This document shows, piece after piece, positions 19,500-28,888 of a stretch of 64,000 nucleotides of DNA; position 1 is the first letter of the stretch, and each line of letters opens with the position of its first letter. Location of the stretch: assembly GCF_001282625.1 (NCBI RefSeq), contig NZ_CTEJ01000002.1:250501-314500 (forward strand). Reading direction: 5' to 3'. Below the pieces are notes generated by a model. That model was given only the letters and a program-made list of their open reading frames with translations, was not told the origin of the DNA and did no database searches. The translations under genes and the position numbers were made by a program. The stretch is from Lascolabacillus massiliensis. Lineage in GTDB: Bacteria; Bacteroidota; Bacteroidia; Bacteroidales; Dysgonomonadaceae.

Positions 19500-20708
19500 C
19501 TATGCTTTATTAGTTACCCTTTTCAATCTTTGTTTAATATTGGCATCAACCACATAGAAGTCGATAAGTGGAGCAAATGCATTCATAAACAGGATTGCAA
19601 GCATCATTCCTTCTGCATATCCAGGATTGAATACTCTGATAGTAACAGCGAGTAAACCTATTAAAAACCCATAAATCCATTTCCCTTTTTCTGTTCTTGC
19701 CGAGGTAACCGGGTCAGTTGCCATAAATACTGCTCCAAATGCGAAACCTCCAAGTAACAGATGGTACATAGGAGGCATTTCCATATATGCATTATGTGCA
19801 AAAACATTTAGTAATAATACAGTGAACGTACCGCCAAGGAATACCGAAAGCATTGTTTTCCAGCTACCAATTCCTGTTATAATTAATATAGCAGCACCAA
19901 TTAATATTGCCAATGTAGAAGCCTCTCCAATTGAACCAGGATATAATCCTAGGAACATATCGGTAAATGTAAGTGGCTCACCAGTTATTCCTGTAAATGT
20001 AAAGTCGCTGAAGCTGGATACTTCTGTGGTATTAATTTGTCCAAGTGGTGTTGCACCTGAATATCCATCAATTACCTGTCCTCCACCCATACCAAAAGTA
20101 TCACGTGTGCGCACCCATACCTGGTCGCCCGACATTTTGGAAGGATATGAGAAGAACAGAAATGCACGTGCTATCAAAGCTACATTAAATACATTATAAC
20201 CTGTTCCTCCAAATACCTCTTTAGCAAATATTACAGCAAATGCGGTAGCAACTGCAATCATCCAGAGTGGTGTATCTACAGGCAATATCATTGGAATCAG
20301 AATTCCTGAAACCAAAAAACCTTCGGCTACTTCCTCTTTTTTAAACTGCGCTACGGCAAACTCAATTCCTAAACCTACTACATACGACACAATCAGCTGT
20401 GGCAGGATGGCAAGCAAACCATAAATAAATTTCGTGAATATGTCTGCTTCAATTCCTACAGCTGTGTAATGCTGCAGACCAATATTATACATACCTACTA
20501 AAAGTGCAGGTATAAGTGCCAAAATCACGATAATCATCGTACGCTTCGAGTCGCGTGCATCGTGAATATGTACTCCGGATCTCGAAGTTCTGTTCGGTAC
20601 AAACAGGAAGGTTTCAAATGCATCATATGTTGACCATAGCCAATGAAGCTTACCTCCTTCTTCGAAATTTGGTTTTATCTTATCAAGATACTTTCTTAAC
20701 GCTTTCAA
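19500..20708 (-). CDS. nqrB: Na+-NQR subunit B with covalent FMN
   Basis: NqrB is the large membrane subunit (402 residues, about ten helices) that carries a covalent FMN on the Thr of SGAT, seen here in DGYSGATPLGQI around residue 224, and probably riboflavin and the Na+ pathway. The FMTDPVTSA-type motif appears as FMATDPVTSARTEKGKW. The gene lies 28 nt after nqrA and 2 nt before nqrC. Confidence 0.97.
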   Translation of the reverse strand: MKALRKYLDKIKPNFEEGGKLHWLWSTYDAFETFLFVPNRTSRSGVHIHDARDSKRTMIIVILALIPALLVGMYNIGLQHYTAVGIEADIFTKFIYGLLAILPQLIVSYVVGLGIEFAVAQFKKEEVAEGFLVSGILIPMILPVDTPLWMIAVATAFAVIFAKEVFGGTGYNVFNVALIARAFLFFSYPSKMSGDQVWVRTRDTFGMGGGQVIDGYSGATPLGQINTTEVSSFSDFTFTGITGEPLTFTDMFLGLYPGSIGEASTLAILIGAAILIITGIGSWKTMLSVFLGGTFTVLLLNVFAHNAYMEMPPMYHLLLGGFAFGAVFMATDPVTSARTEKGKWIYGFLIGLLAVTIRVFNPGYAEGMMLAILFMNAFAPLIDFYVVDANIKQRLKRVTNKA

Positions 20709-20736
20709 AGTTATATCATTTATAAGTTATTATTCT

Positions 20737-22083
20737 TTATTCCATCTCGTTACGAAGCAGATCCAGACCTGTTCGTATTATACGCTGAATTTCCAGTTTG
20801 GATGTATCCACAAACTCGCATAGAGCAAAATCCTCAGGTGCAACTTCGTAAATACCAAGCTGCTCCATTTTATCAATATTAAAAGCTAAAGTGGCTTTGA
20901 TAAGTTGCTCAGGGAAAATGTCCATTGGAAACACTTTATCATATTCATTAGAAACTATAATTGCTCTTGGTCCTCCCAACAAACGAGCATCCAGTCTATA
21001 TTTTTTATTAAATTTCAGATATGTGCCTCCTGAACTGTATCTTTTTGGAGATAATGATGCCCAGCCAAAAGCTTCATGCACATCATCACCTTCAGGAATT
21101 ACTGTTACCTGAGAATCATAAGCACGAAGTACTCCATCTTTTGCAATCTTACGTCCTGTCAATGGGTTACCACTAATATATCTTAAAGAAATACCTTCTG
21201 TTACATTGCCGTTAAAGATTGAACTAAGCTCAGTACCAATTAACATTTTATAGTAGCCTGTCTGTTTTACTTCTGAACCACACAGTGTTACTGTACGTGT
21301 GAGATCAACGCGACCTCTATTGAACAGTCTTCCAATAAGAGCTACATCCATAGCGTTAAGTGTCCAGACAACTTCACCACGGTTAACCGGTTTTATATGG
21401 TTAATCTGTACTCCTACATTTCCAGCAGGGTGAGGTCCGTTAAATTCAGTAATAACAACATTTTTTGCATCACGCAAAGCCTTACTTTTTGTTTTTGTGC
21501 TGATAGAGAGATAAACTTTACCGCTTGTAAGTTTAGCCAATGCATCCAATCCAGTCTGTAAGTCAGCTTCCTGACCTTCCAGCATAAAATCGTATGAAGG
21601 TGCTAGAGGGGCAGTGTCAAAACCGGTTACAAAGATATCTCTTGGCTGTTTTCCCGGTACTGCAACAACATCGTAAGGGCGTTGTTTAATAAGGAACCAT
21701 ATACCTGCTTCCAGTATTGATTGTTTAACCTCCTCAGATGAGAGTGAGGAAACATTTTTTATCCCAAAATCTTCATACTCGATTTCACTGTCTGCCTTGA
21801 TTACAATGTTCAGAATGCGTCTTTTCTCACCTCTAACGACTTCTGTTACAACACCGCTAACTGGCGAAGCAAAGAAAATCTCGGGATGATCTTTGGAATA
21901 AAACAAAGTATTTCCGGCTTTAACCCTGTCATCAACTTTGACGGCCAGCTTGGGAGTGATGCCATGAAAATCTTCAGGACAAATTCTCACAAATTCACTT
22001 GTTACTTTGCCTCTTAAAATTTCTTCAGAAGCTCCAAGTAACGGAATTTGCAAGCCTTTCTTAATATTTATCAGATTAGCCAT
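20737..22083 (-). CDS. nqrA: Na+-NQR subunit A
   Basis: NqrA is the peripheral cytoplasmic subunit of the sodium pump. The 448 residues start with a biotinyl-lipoyl-like half-barrel (KVDDRVKAGNTLFYSKDHPEI), and later segments such as FVTGFDTAPLAPSYDFM, EFNGPHPAGNVGVQINHI and the C-terminal CEFVDTSKLEIQRIIRTGLDLL are characteristic. It is the first gene of the operon, with a candidate promoter element about 115 nt upstream. Confidence 0.96.
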   Translation of the reverse strand: MANLINIKKGLQIPLLGASEEILRGKVTSEFVRICPEDFHGITPKLAVKVDDRVKAGNTLFYSKDHPEIFFASPVSGVVTEVVRGEKRRILNIVIKADSEIEYEDFGIKNVSSLSSEEVKQSILEAGIWFLIKQRPYDVVAVPGKQPRDIFVTGFDTAPLAPSYDFMLEGQEADLQTGLDALAKLTSGKVYLSISTKTKSKALRDAKNVVITEFNGPHPAGNVGVQINHIKPVNRGEVVWTLNAMDVALIGRLFNRGRVDLTRTVTLCGSEVKQTGYYKMLIGTELSSIFNGNVTEGISLRYISGNPLTGRKIAKDGVLRAYDSQVTVIPEGDDVHEAFGWASLSPKRYSSGGTYLKFNKKYRLDARLLGGPRAIIVSNEYDKVFPMDIFPEQLIKATLAFNIDKMEQLGIYEVAPEDFALCEFVDTSKLEIQRIIRTGLDLLRNEME

Positions 22084-22196
22084 ATAGTTTATAATAAATT
22101 ACCTTTCTCTTAAACTTTTTTTGAACAATCAATTATAAATCAAAAGGTTCTAATTAAGCTGTGTATTAAATTAGAGCACCCTGCTTATTGAATTTG

Positions 22197-22204
22197 CAAA
22201 GGTA
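22197..22204 (-). promoter_or_regulatory. Candidate -7 element of the nqr operon
   Basis: The - strand reads TACCTTTG, a perfect match to TAnnTTTG, about 115 nt before nqrA. No good TTTG lies at the ideal distance upstream (one is 14 nt away). The long leader that follows shows no convincing structure. Confidence 0.4.
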
Positions 22205-22277
22205 CATTTTTTTGTACTCAAATAACATAAATTCTGAATAAATTAGTGAAATAATTCAGTATTTCAACTAAATATTA

Positions 22278-23042
22278 TTATTCAGAAATTCCTGCAATAT
22301 CCGGGTCAATCATAATTCTACCGCAATATTCGCATACAATAATTTTCTTTCTAAGTTTAATGTCCATCTGCTTCTGTGGCGGAATCTTATTGAAACAACC
22401 TCCACAGGCTCCACGCTGAATAGGTACTACACCTAATCCATTGCGAGCATTCTTACGTATGCGTTTAAAAGCAGTCAGAAGACGTGGTTCAATAGTTGTT
22501 TCAGTCTTTTTAGCTTTTTCACGAATTTTTTCTTCTTTAGCTTTCGTTTCTGAAACTATATCATCCAACTCTTTTTTCTTGTGCTCAAGATCTGCCGTTT
22601 TTTCTTTCAGCAACTCATTTGCTTCTTTTATCTGCTCCTTAATTGAGTTTATCTCCTGTTCAAACTCACGGATATGCTTTTCAGAAAGAGCTATTTCAAG
22701 CGTCTCAAACTCAATTTCTTTTGAGAGATGATCATACTCTTTACTATTTCTCACATTGTCAAGTTGCTTATTATATTTCTCAATTTTAGCCTTGCTGGTC
22801 TCTATCTTTCCCTTCTGTAACTTTGTATTTTCTTCAAGCTGTTTCACTTCAAGCTGGAAGTTATTGATACGAGTTCCTAATCCGGCAATTTCATCATCTA
22901 AGTCTGCCACCTCAAGAGGTAATTCTCCTCGCAACGTTTTAATACGGTCAATCTCTGATAAATAGGATTGTAATTTGAAGAGTGATTTTAATTTATCTTC
23001 AACTGACACTTCCTGTTCTGCTTTAGCTTTTTTTGTAGCCAT
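22278..23042 (-). CDS. Coiled-coil C4 zinc-ribbon protein
   Basis: This 254-residue cytoplasmic protein has a long Lys/Glu-rich coiled coil (about residues 15-190) and a C-terminal zinc ribbon with two CxxC pairs (GACGGCFN and VCEYCG). The pattern matches the widespread YbgI-associated zinc-ribbon family, often annotated as putative nucleic-acid-binding proteins. No enzyme motif is present. It lies about 137 nt downstream of the Nif3 gene, and this pairing recurs in bacteria, suggesting a shared function. The true role is not known. Confidence 0.85.
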   Translation of the reverse strand: MATKKAKAEQEVSVEDKLKSLFKLQSYLSEIDRIKTLRGELPLEVADLDDEIAGLGTRINNFQLEVKQLEENTKLQKGKIETSKAKIEKYNKQLDNVRNSKEYDHLSKEIEFETLEIALSEKHIREFEQEINSIKEQIKEANELLKEKTADLEHKKKELDDIVSETKAKEEKIREKAKKTETTIEPRLLTAFKRIRKNARNGLGVVPIQRGACGGCFNKIPPQKQMDIKLRKKIIVCEYCGRIMIDPDIAGISE

Positions 23043-23145
23043 AATTTGAATTTTAAGTGAACGGTTTATATTTCAATTATTATATCAAACAAAAAATGCA
23101 GTAATTCTACGAGCTTACTGAAGATCGTTATATTACCACATTTAA

Positions 23146-23185
23146 CTGTAACAGCGGGAACTAGTCAGACCGCCTCTTGTTACAG
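23146..23185 (-). other. 40-nt hairpin overlapping the Nif3 stop codon
   Basis: CTGTAACA and TGTTACAG form a perfect 8-bp outer stem, and an inner 4-bp GCGG/CCGC stem is set off by an AGAG bulge on one side. The hairpin begins at the Nif3 stop codon and is not followed by a T run on either strand, so it does not look like a standard terminator. Its function is unknown; RNA processing or stability is possible. Confidence 0.5.
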
Positions 23186-24274
23186 GTATTTCACGGGATT
23201 CGAATCGAATGCCGATTTATGTATCGCAAAGTTAGGAAATTTTCCTGAAATTACATCAAAAAATATATCTTTTGTGCATATCTCAGATTCGTAATGTCCT
23301 AATACTGCAAGTAATATTCGATCTTCAACATCATAAAAGTCGTTATATTTAGCTTCACCAGTTACAAAGGCATCAGCACCATAAGAAATTGCCTTGGGTA
23401 TTAAGAAAGCGCCTGCACCACCACAAATGGCAACATCTCTGATCTCTTTACCCTCAAGTTTGGAGTGACGAATTGTTGGCAGATTAAAGATATCTTTCAA
23501 TAAATAGAGAAACTCCTGCTCTGGCATGGGCTCAGGTAGCACCCCCACTACTCCACTGCCATGACGCGACCACTCATTTTCTAAAGGGTAGAGGTCATAA
23601 ACAGGCTCTTCATAAGGATGCACAGCAAGAAGTGCACGAAGCACTTCCTCTTTTTTCATAACAGGTAATACAGTTTCTATTCTTACTTCAGGCTCAAAAT
23701 GCATCTCATCTATATTTCCAACATGTGGGTTTGCTCCAATGCCTGCTCTGAATGTACCTTCACCGGTGAGATTGTAACTACAGCTGTCATAATTGCCTAT
23801 ATGTCCTGCTCCAGCATTAAAAAGGGCATTTCTTACACTCTCAGCATGTTGAGTCGGGACAGTAGTAACAAACTTTAAAAGTGCCTTTTCTTTAGGTTGA
23901 AGTATTTTAACATTTTCAAGTTCAAGCATGCTGGCTAGTTTGTAGTTTACTCCTTGAAGTGCATTATCAAGATTTGTATGGGCTGCATAAATAACAATGT
24001 CATTTTTAATTGCTTTAAGTAAACACCGCTCAACATAATTTTTCCCTGTTAGTGATTTGAATGGTCTGAATGCCAAAGGATGATGCGATATAATCAGATT
24101 ACAACCAAGTGAAATTGCTTCTTCTATGACATACTCAGTGATATCTATTGCTAACAGGACTCCGGTAGCTTCTCTGTTTATATCGCCAACTTGAACACCA
24201 CTGTTGTCAAAGTCTTCTTGAAGTGAAATAGGGGCTAATTGTTCTATAGATTGTAGAATGTCTTTTACTCGCAT
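23180..24274 (-). CDS. Nif3-like dinuclear metal centre protein
   Basis: This 364-residue protein belongs to the Nif3/YbgI/YqfO family, whose members form hexameric rings with two metal ions per subunit. Metal ligands are visible in NLIISHHPLAFRP, AAHTNLDNA and the C-terminal LGHYESE. The middle third (about 125-230), with HPYEEPVYDLYPLEN, is the PII-like insert of the longer YqfO subtype. It has been annotated as GTP cyclohydrolase I type 2, but that activity is doubtful. It is first in a two-gene unit with the zinc-ribbon gene. Confidence 0.9.
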   Translation of the reverse strand: MRVKDILQSIEQLAPISLQEDFDNSGVQVGDINREATGVLLAIDITEYVIEEAISLGCNLIISHHPLAFRPFKSLTGKNYVERCLLKAIKNDIVIYAAHTNLDNALQGVNYKLASMLELENVKILQPKEKALLKFVTTVPTQHAESVRNALFNAGAGHIGNYDSCSYNLTGEGTFRAGIGANPHVGNIDEMHFEPEVRIETVLPVMKKEEVLRALLAVHPYEEPVYDLYPLENEWSRHGSGVVGVLPEPMPEQEFLYLLKDIFNLPTIRHSKLEGKEIRDVAICGGAGAFLIPKAISYGADAFVTGEAKYNDFYDVEDRILLAVLGHYESEICTKDIFFDVISGKFPNFAIHKSAFDSNPVKYL

Positions 24275-24357
24275 AACTTTTTATGAATTTTATAATATGT
24301 TCTAAATTATTGAATTGGCCCTAAACATACAGCTACACAAATATAACTGATTTTTTG

Positions 24358-24365
24358 TACTTTTG
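24358..24365 (+). promoter_or_regulatory. Candidate -7 element of the PNGase F-like gene
   Basis: TACTTTTG matches TAnnTTTG perfectly and lies 30 nt before the ATG. A clear TTTG at -33 is not seen. Confidence 0.35.
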
Positions 24366-24395
24366 TTCTAATTAATATTTTTATCCACTTTATTT

Positions 24396-25628
24396 ATGAA
24401 AAGACTAATTTCGGTCACTATCTTACTGGTGGCATTTTTACAGCTTTCATTAGCTCAACGAACAAAAGATGTAATAAATAAGAAAGTTTTTAATGATACT
24501 CCAATACTTTTTAATCCATCTGAATATCCTAACGGTGTTGTTGAAAAAGGGGATATAGTTTACCTGGGTAATGGCCGTATTGCTTTGAAAAAAATTGATA
24601 TTCCAAAATTCACTAACTTCACTAATGTTGAGATTAAAATATCTCTGGTTTCTAATGGGGATCCATGGGATAAATCAGGTTCATGTTTCGTAATTCCGGC
24701 CGAATCAGGAATAAACATGATTGATATAGCAGCTGACCGACATGTTTACCCACAACAAGACACAACTCTGTATGAACACTTTAAAGGCATAGTTAGAGGT
24801 GAAAATTATAATCCTACAGTTGAACTGATGAGGTTTATGACACCTTTTGGTGTTGGCCATTTTAGTGCTGATGATGATTCTACTTCTGCAAAAAGGCGAC
24901 CGGTATATGTTGATGGCTGGGCAAAAGAGGTTGTGTGGACTCAGGATATAACTGACCTGCTTTCACTTCTCGAAAGTGATGCTTATGTTGGTATATTTAT
25001 AGATACATGGACTCCTGAAGGGTATATTGTTGATGTGGAACTTAAATTCACTGAAAGTACTCTTGCTTGTGATCTCCGCCCTGAAGTTCATGTTGAGCCT
25101 CTGATTAATACAAACTATTATATCGGTCAGAGTCATCCCGATATATTCTCACGTAGAGATGTGGAAATTGCTTTTAACATACCTGAGAATGCTAAAAATG
25201 TTAGATTGAAATATATTACAACAGGACATGGTGGTCATTCGGGAGGAGATGAGTTTCGCCCGCAAAAAAACATACTTTCTATTGATGGAGAGGAGATTTT
25301 AAACTTTACACCGTGGAGAACCGACTGTGCCTCTTTCCGTCGTTTTAATCCCACTTCTGGTGTATGGCTAAGAACCAGACCTATGGCATATATTGGTCGT
25401 GGGGGAAAACGTGAAGTAAAAGAGATTGAAGAACCTCTGGCATCATCTGATTTATCGCGTAGCAACTGGTGCCCCGGAAGTGATGTAACGCCTGAAGAAA
25501 TTAATCTGCAGGTTATCAAACCTGGCAATCACACATTAACTATAAGTATTCCTGAATCTACTCCTATCTCTAATGACAAGCTTAATCACTGGCTTGTATC
25601 TGCTTATCTTGTATGGGAAATACTATAA
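24396..25628 (+). CDS. Secreted PNGase F-family peptide-N-glycosidase homologue
   Basis: This 410-residue protein has a signal peptide (cleavage near LSLAQ, residue 21) and two jelly-roll halves like PNGase F, which removes N-glycans from Asn of glycoproteins. Matches to Elizabethkingia PNGase F, from memory, include GDPWDKSG around the first catalytic Asp, [21 protein letters not shown] around a second catalytic acid, and [14 protein letters not shown]. The position of the third acid, in TETW of PNGase F, reads IDTW, so Glu is replaced by Asp. It stands alone, followed by a terminator. The family is clear, while activity is inferred. Confidence 0.8.
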   Translation: MKRLISVTILLVAFLQLSLAQRTKDVINKKVFNDTPILFNPSEYPNGVVEKGDIVYLGNGRIALKKIDIPKFTNFTNVEIKISLVSNGDPWDKSGSCFVIPAESGINMIDIAADRHVYPQQDTTLYEHFKGIVRGENYNPTVELMRFMTPFGVGHFSADDDSTSAKRRPVYVDGWAKEVVWTQDITDLLSLLESDAYVGIFIDTWTPEGYIVDVELKFTESTLACDLRPEVHVEPLINTNYYIGQSHPDIFSRRDVEIAFNIPENAKNVRLKYITTGHGGHSGGDEFRPQKNILSIDGEEILNFTPWRTDCASFRRFNPTSGVWLRTRPMAYIGRGGKREVKEIEEPLASSDLSRSNWCPGSDVTPEEINLQVIKPGNHTLTISIPESTPISNDKLNHWLVSAYLVWEIL

Positions 25629-25653
25629 ACCATAACTATTCATAAATAAAACG

Positions 25654-25697
25654 TTGACTTTATTATCCTCTCTTTTTTATGAGGATAATAAAGTCAA
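25654..25697. terminator. Strong bidirectional terminator
   Basis: A perfect 17-bp stem (TTGACTTTATTATCCTC with its complement) and a 10-nt TCTTTTTTAT loop separate the PNGase F-like gene (+) from the convergent NADH dehydrogenase (-). It lacks long T tails, but the position and stability support termination in both directions. Confidence 0.7.
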
Positions 25698-25717
25698 TGA
25701 TACACCTCTCTCAAAAA

Positions 25718-26959
25718 TCAATCGCTGTCTTTCAGAATTAGTCGAAGTGAATTATTCTTAGTGACATAATTCCATGCCCAGTTTATAAAGACTACTAACT
25801 TGTTTCTTACGCTCAGTATAAGCATTAAGTGAAGGAACATCCACACTAACCAAGCAAAATATCCTTTGAATTTGATAAAAGGGAGATCCACTACTGCTTT
25901 ATTTCTACCAATCGTAGCCATTGTACCCAGGTTCCGATATTCGTACTGTTTCAATGGCTTATTGGAGTTATCCTGCCTCATTAAATTACGTGCGAGGTTC
26001 TTTCCTTGACCTATGGCAACATTTGCTAGTTGTGGGTGACCATTGGGATATTTCTCGGTCTCCATATATGCTACATCACCTATGGCATAAACGTTTGAAA
26101 GTCCCTGTACCTTATTATACCTGTCAACTCTGACACGTCCATTTCGAAGAATGGATTCTTCAGGAATACCTCCTATTGAGTTACCGATGACTCCTGCCGA
26201 CCATATTAGGTTCTTTGTTGGGATCTGCTCTCCGTTATTAAGAGTAACCATTTCACCGTCATAATCGGTTACAATGGTTCCGGTTTTTACTATTACTCCC
26301 ATTTTCCGCAGTTGTTTCTGAGAGTATTTCTGGGCAAAAGGACTCATATTTGCCAGTGTGTTAGTTCCTCCTTCTAATAGATAAACATTGACCTTTTTTT
26401 TATCTATGTTGGGATAGTCCTTGGGAAGTATCTCTTTTGTCATCTCAGCAAATGCACCTGCTAGTTCAACACCTGTTGCACCTCCTCCTACTATTACGAT
26501 ATTGTAATGCCCTTCTTTGTTATCGACATATAGAAGTTCTTCAAAATTATGCAATATCTCATTACGTACGTTAATTGACTGATAGGTTGATTTTAACCCC
26601 AGTGCATTCTCTTCTACCTGTTTATTACCATAAAAATTAGTACTTGTTCCAGTAGAGATCACCAAATAATCGTAACTAAATCTACCAATAGATGTTTCTA
26701 TATACTTTTCAGCATCATTTACTGAAATTACTGATGCCATTCTAATGCGTACATCTCTTCTATTCTGGAAGATTTTTCTGATGGGGAAAGATACCGTAGA
26801 TGGTTCAATCTGTGAAGCTGCCACCTGATAAAACAGAGGTGGAAACTGATGATGATTTACTTTATCAAAAACTATGATATCATACATATTTTTTTTTAGA
26901 TGGTTTACGAATTGTAATCCACCAAACCCGCAACCTGCAACAACAATCTTTTTTTTCAT
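25718..26959 (-). CDS. ndh: Type II NADH:quinone oxidoreductase-like flavoprotein
   Basis: This 413-residue FAD protein has a first dinucleotide fold (VVAGCGFGGLQFVNHL, residues 6-21), a second NAD(H) fold (NIVIVGGGATGVELAGAFAE), and the FAD motif NVYAIGDVAYM. QVAASQIEPSTVSFPIR and the C-terminal hydrophobic patch (FAWLVWMFLHLMLIL) are typical of membrane-bound NDH-2. It would pass electrons from NADH to quinone without pumping ions. It is 200 nt downstream of rplQ, separated by a terminator. Confidence 0.88.
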   Translation of the reverse strand: MKKKIVVAGCGFGGLQFVNHLKKNMYDIIVFDKVNHHQFPPLFYQVAASQIEPSTVSFPIRKIFQNRRDVRIRMASVISVNDAEKYIETSIGRFSYDYLVISTGTSTNFYGNKQVEENALGLKSTYQSINVRNEILHNFEELLYVDNKEGHYNIVIVGGGATGVELAGAFAEMTKEILPKDYPNIDKKKVNVYLLEGGTNTLANMSPFAQKYSQKQLRKMGVIVKTGTIVTDYDGEMVTLNNGEQIPTKNLIWSAGVIGNSIGGIPEESILRNGRVRVDRYNKVQGLSNVYAIGDVAYMETEKYPNGHPQLANVAIGQGKNLARNLMRQDNSNKPLKQYEYRNLGTMATIGRNKAVVDLPFIKFKGYFAWLVWMFLHLMLILSVRNKLVVFINWAWNYVTKNNSLRLILKDSD

Positions 26960-27015
26960 AACATATTATCGAATAAAGTTATGGTTACAACGCCTGAGAC
27001 GGGATATTGTTCCAT

Positions 27016-27047
27016 GAAAAAAGCGCTACGATCACTCGCGGCGCTTT
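27016..27047 (-). terminator. Terminator downstream of rplQ
   Basis: On the - strand GAAAGCGC and GCGCTTTTTTC enclose a loop of about 14 nt, and a run of T ends the structure. It closes the ribosomal cluster, but it also lies 57 nt before the NADH dehydrogenase start, so an attenuator role for that gene cannot be excluded. Confidence 0.8.
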
Positions 27048-27078
27048 CCTTAATGTTTAACATTTTAAAAATCACAGC

Positions 27079-27145
27079 TTCACTGTAGATACTATATCCA
27101 CTGAGCTTTTAGGTCTCAGCGTGAATGACATTGTACCCACAATGT
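27079..27145 (-). other. Structured RNA region between rplQ and its terminator
   Basis: Two elements precede the terminator. A hairpin of ACATTGT and ACAATGT with a four-base loop lies at 27128-27145. A second structure at 27079-27125 nests CTGAG/CTCAG within TTCAC/GTGAA. The region could be a structured 3' UTR, a 3'-UTR-derived small RNA, or a leader of the dehydrogenase gene. No known RNA family is recognised. Confidence 0.4.
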
Positions 27146-27157
27146 TTATCTTAGATA

Positions 27158-27874
27158 TCAAGCTTTATCTTCAGAAGGAGTATCAACTTGGTCATCTGCG
27201 GCTACATTGTCCTCTTTAACCTCATTTTTAACTTCCTCTTTAGCTTCACTTGATTCAGTTTCTGCTTTTTGATCTTTCACTTCTTCTGTTACAGTAACTT
27301 CCTCAGAAGTTGCCACTTCAGATTTTGCTTCTGCTTCCTTGGTTTCAGCTTTTTCTACCTTAGCCTTAGCTTCAGTTTTTTTCGCTTTATTGGTTTCTTT
27401 TACTTCCTTGGATTCTTCAGCTTTTGTTCCTGCAACTGCAGCTGCACCTGTACCTTTGCCTCTGCGTGAACGACGTGTTTTAGCTTTCTTTGTTGTAGCT
27501 TCGCCTAGCATGTTTTCATTAAAGTCTACCAGTTCGATGAAGCACATTGAAGCGTTATCACCAAGTCTGTTTCCTGTTTTAATGATTCTTGTGTATCCAC
27601 CCGGGCGATCTCCAACTTTCTGTGAAACAGTCTGGAACAACTCTGTTACGGCATATTTGTTTTTCAGCTTGCTGAAAACAAGACGTCTTGAGTTAGTTGA
27701 ATCTTCTTTGCTCACTGTAATCAGAGGTTCCACAAACTTTCTTAATTCTTTAGCTTTTGGAACTGTGGTGAAAATACGTTTATGCATTATAAGCGAAGTT
27801 GCCATATTTGACAACATTGCTGAACGGTGTGCAGTTTTACGCCCTAAATGATTATTTCTTTTTCTATGTCTCAT
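27158..27874 (-). CDS. rplQ: Ribosomal protein L17 with long acidic/basic C-terminal tail
   Basis: Residues 1-120 are a normal L17 ([20 protein letters not shown], then [10 protein letters not shown] and CFIELVDFN). A tail of about 118 residues follows, first basic ([13 protein letters not shown]), then a low-complexity run of Lys, Glu, Ala, Thr and Val ending in an acidic stretch. The tail is expected to be disordered. L17 from many bacteria ends near residue 120-130. It is the last gene of the ribosomal cluster, 8 nt after rpoA. Confidence 0.95.
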   Translation of the reverse strand: MRHRKRNNHLGRKTAHRSAMLSNMATSLIMHKRIFTTVPKAKELRKFVEPLITVSKEDSTNSRRLVFSKLKNKYAVTELFQTVSQKVGDRPGGYTRIIKTGNRLGDNASMCFIELVDFNENMLGEATTKKAKTRRSRRGKGTGAAAVAGTKAEESKEVKETNKAKKTEAKAKVEKAETKEAEAKSEVATSEEVTVTEEVKDQKAETESSEAKEEVKNEVKEDNVAADDQVDTPSEDKA

Positions 27875-27882
27875 TGTAGTAA

Positions 27883-28884
27883 CTAGTCTTTATCTAATTT
27901 GTATTTCGAGATATCCATACCAAAAGTAAGATTCAGTCCATCGAGCAATTCTTCTAGCTCTGTTAGTGATTTCTTACCAAAGTTACGGAATTTAAGCAGA
28001 TCGTTCTTGTTGTGCTGAACTAATTGTCCTAAAGTTTCTACATCAGCAGCTTTTAAACAGTTAAGAGCTCTAACTGAAAGATTAAGATCAGACAATTTGC
28101 GTTTCAGTAACTGACGCATATGAAGCACTTCTTCATCGAACTCTTCAATACCTTCTGTATCTGTTGTTTCCAGCATAATCTTATTATCATCTGAAAACAA
28201 TACAAAATGCTGAATAAGTATTTTAGCAGCCTCTTTTAATGCTTCTTTAGGTGCAATTGAACCATCTGTGATTATTTCAATAACCAGCTTTTCGTAGTCA
28301 GTCTTCTGTTCAATTCGATAATCCTCGATTTCGTATTTCACGTTTCGTATAGGAGTAAAGATTGAATCAATTGCTATTGCTTGTACATCATCTGTTGCAA
28401 GCATTTCGCGATTTTCGTCAGCTGAGACATAACCCCTTCCCTTGTTTATTGTCAGTTCAAGGCGTATTTCCGCCTTTTTATTCATACGACAAATTTCAAG
28501 TTCGGGATTAAGAACTTCGAAACCGGTTAGTAATTTACCAATATCTCCGGCTTTAAACACTTCCGTTCCCGAAATAGCGATGCTCACTTTTTCTGTTTCG
28601 AACTCTTCCACTATCCTTTTGAATCTTACTTTCTTCAGATTCAAAATGATTCCTGTCACATCTTCTATAACGCCGGGTATGGAGGCAAATTCATGCTCCA
28701 CTCCGTCAATTTTTACCGAAGTAATCGCGAATCCTTCGAGCGAAGAAAGTAGAATACGGCGTAAGGCGTTGCCTATAGTTATGCCATATCCGGGTTCCAA
28801 CGGACGAAATTCAAACTTACCGGAGAAGGTATCCTCCTGTAACATGATTACTTTATCGGGTTTTTGGAATGCTAATATTGCCAT
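27883..28884 (-). CDS. rpoA: RNA polymerase subunit alpha
   Basis: The alpha subunit starts polymerase assembly and contacts promoters and regulators. The 333 residues have the N-terminal dimerisation domain ([20 protein letters not shown], then [13 protein letters not shown]) and a C-terminal domain with [20 protein letters not shown] and the helix-hairpin-helix [19 protein letters not shown]. The length is normal. It sits between rpsD (4 nt) and rplQ (8 nt). Confidence 0.98.
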   Translation of the reverse strand: MAILAFQKPDKVIMLQEDTFSGKFEFRPLEPGYGITIGNALRRILLSSLEGFAITSVKIDGVEHEFASIPGVIEDVTGIILNLKKVRFKRIVEEFETEKVSIAISGTEVFKAGDIGKLLTGFEVLNPELEICRMNKKAEIRLELTINKGRGYVSADENREMLATDDVQAIAIDSIFTPIRNVKYEIEDYRIEQKTDYEKLVIEIITDGSIAPKEALKEAAKILIQHFVLFSDDNKIMLETTDTEGIEEFDEEVLHMRQLLKRKLSDLNLSVRALNCLKAADVETLGQLVQHNKNDLLKFRNFGKKSLTELEELLDGLNLTFGMDISKYKLDKD

Positions 28885-28888
28885 GAAA

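Noticed and set aside
27101-27119. CTGAGACC in the rplQ downstream region recalls the TPP riboswitch CTGAGA core
   Set aside because: The region is far too short for a TPP riboswitch and lacks the second conserved arm; the bases are explained by a small stem.
27339-27851. 170-codon open frame on the + strand opposite rplQ
   Set aside because: It is antisense to L17, and its length comes from the Lys/Glu-rich tail on the other strand.
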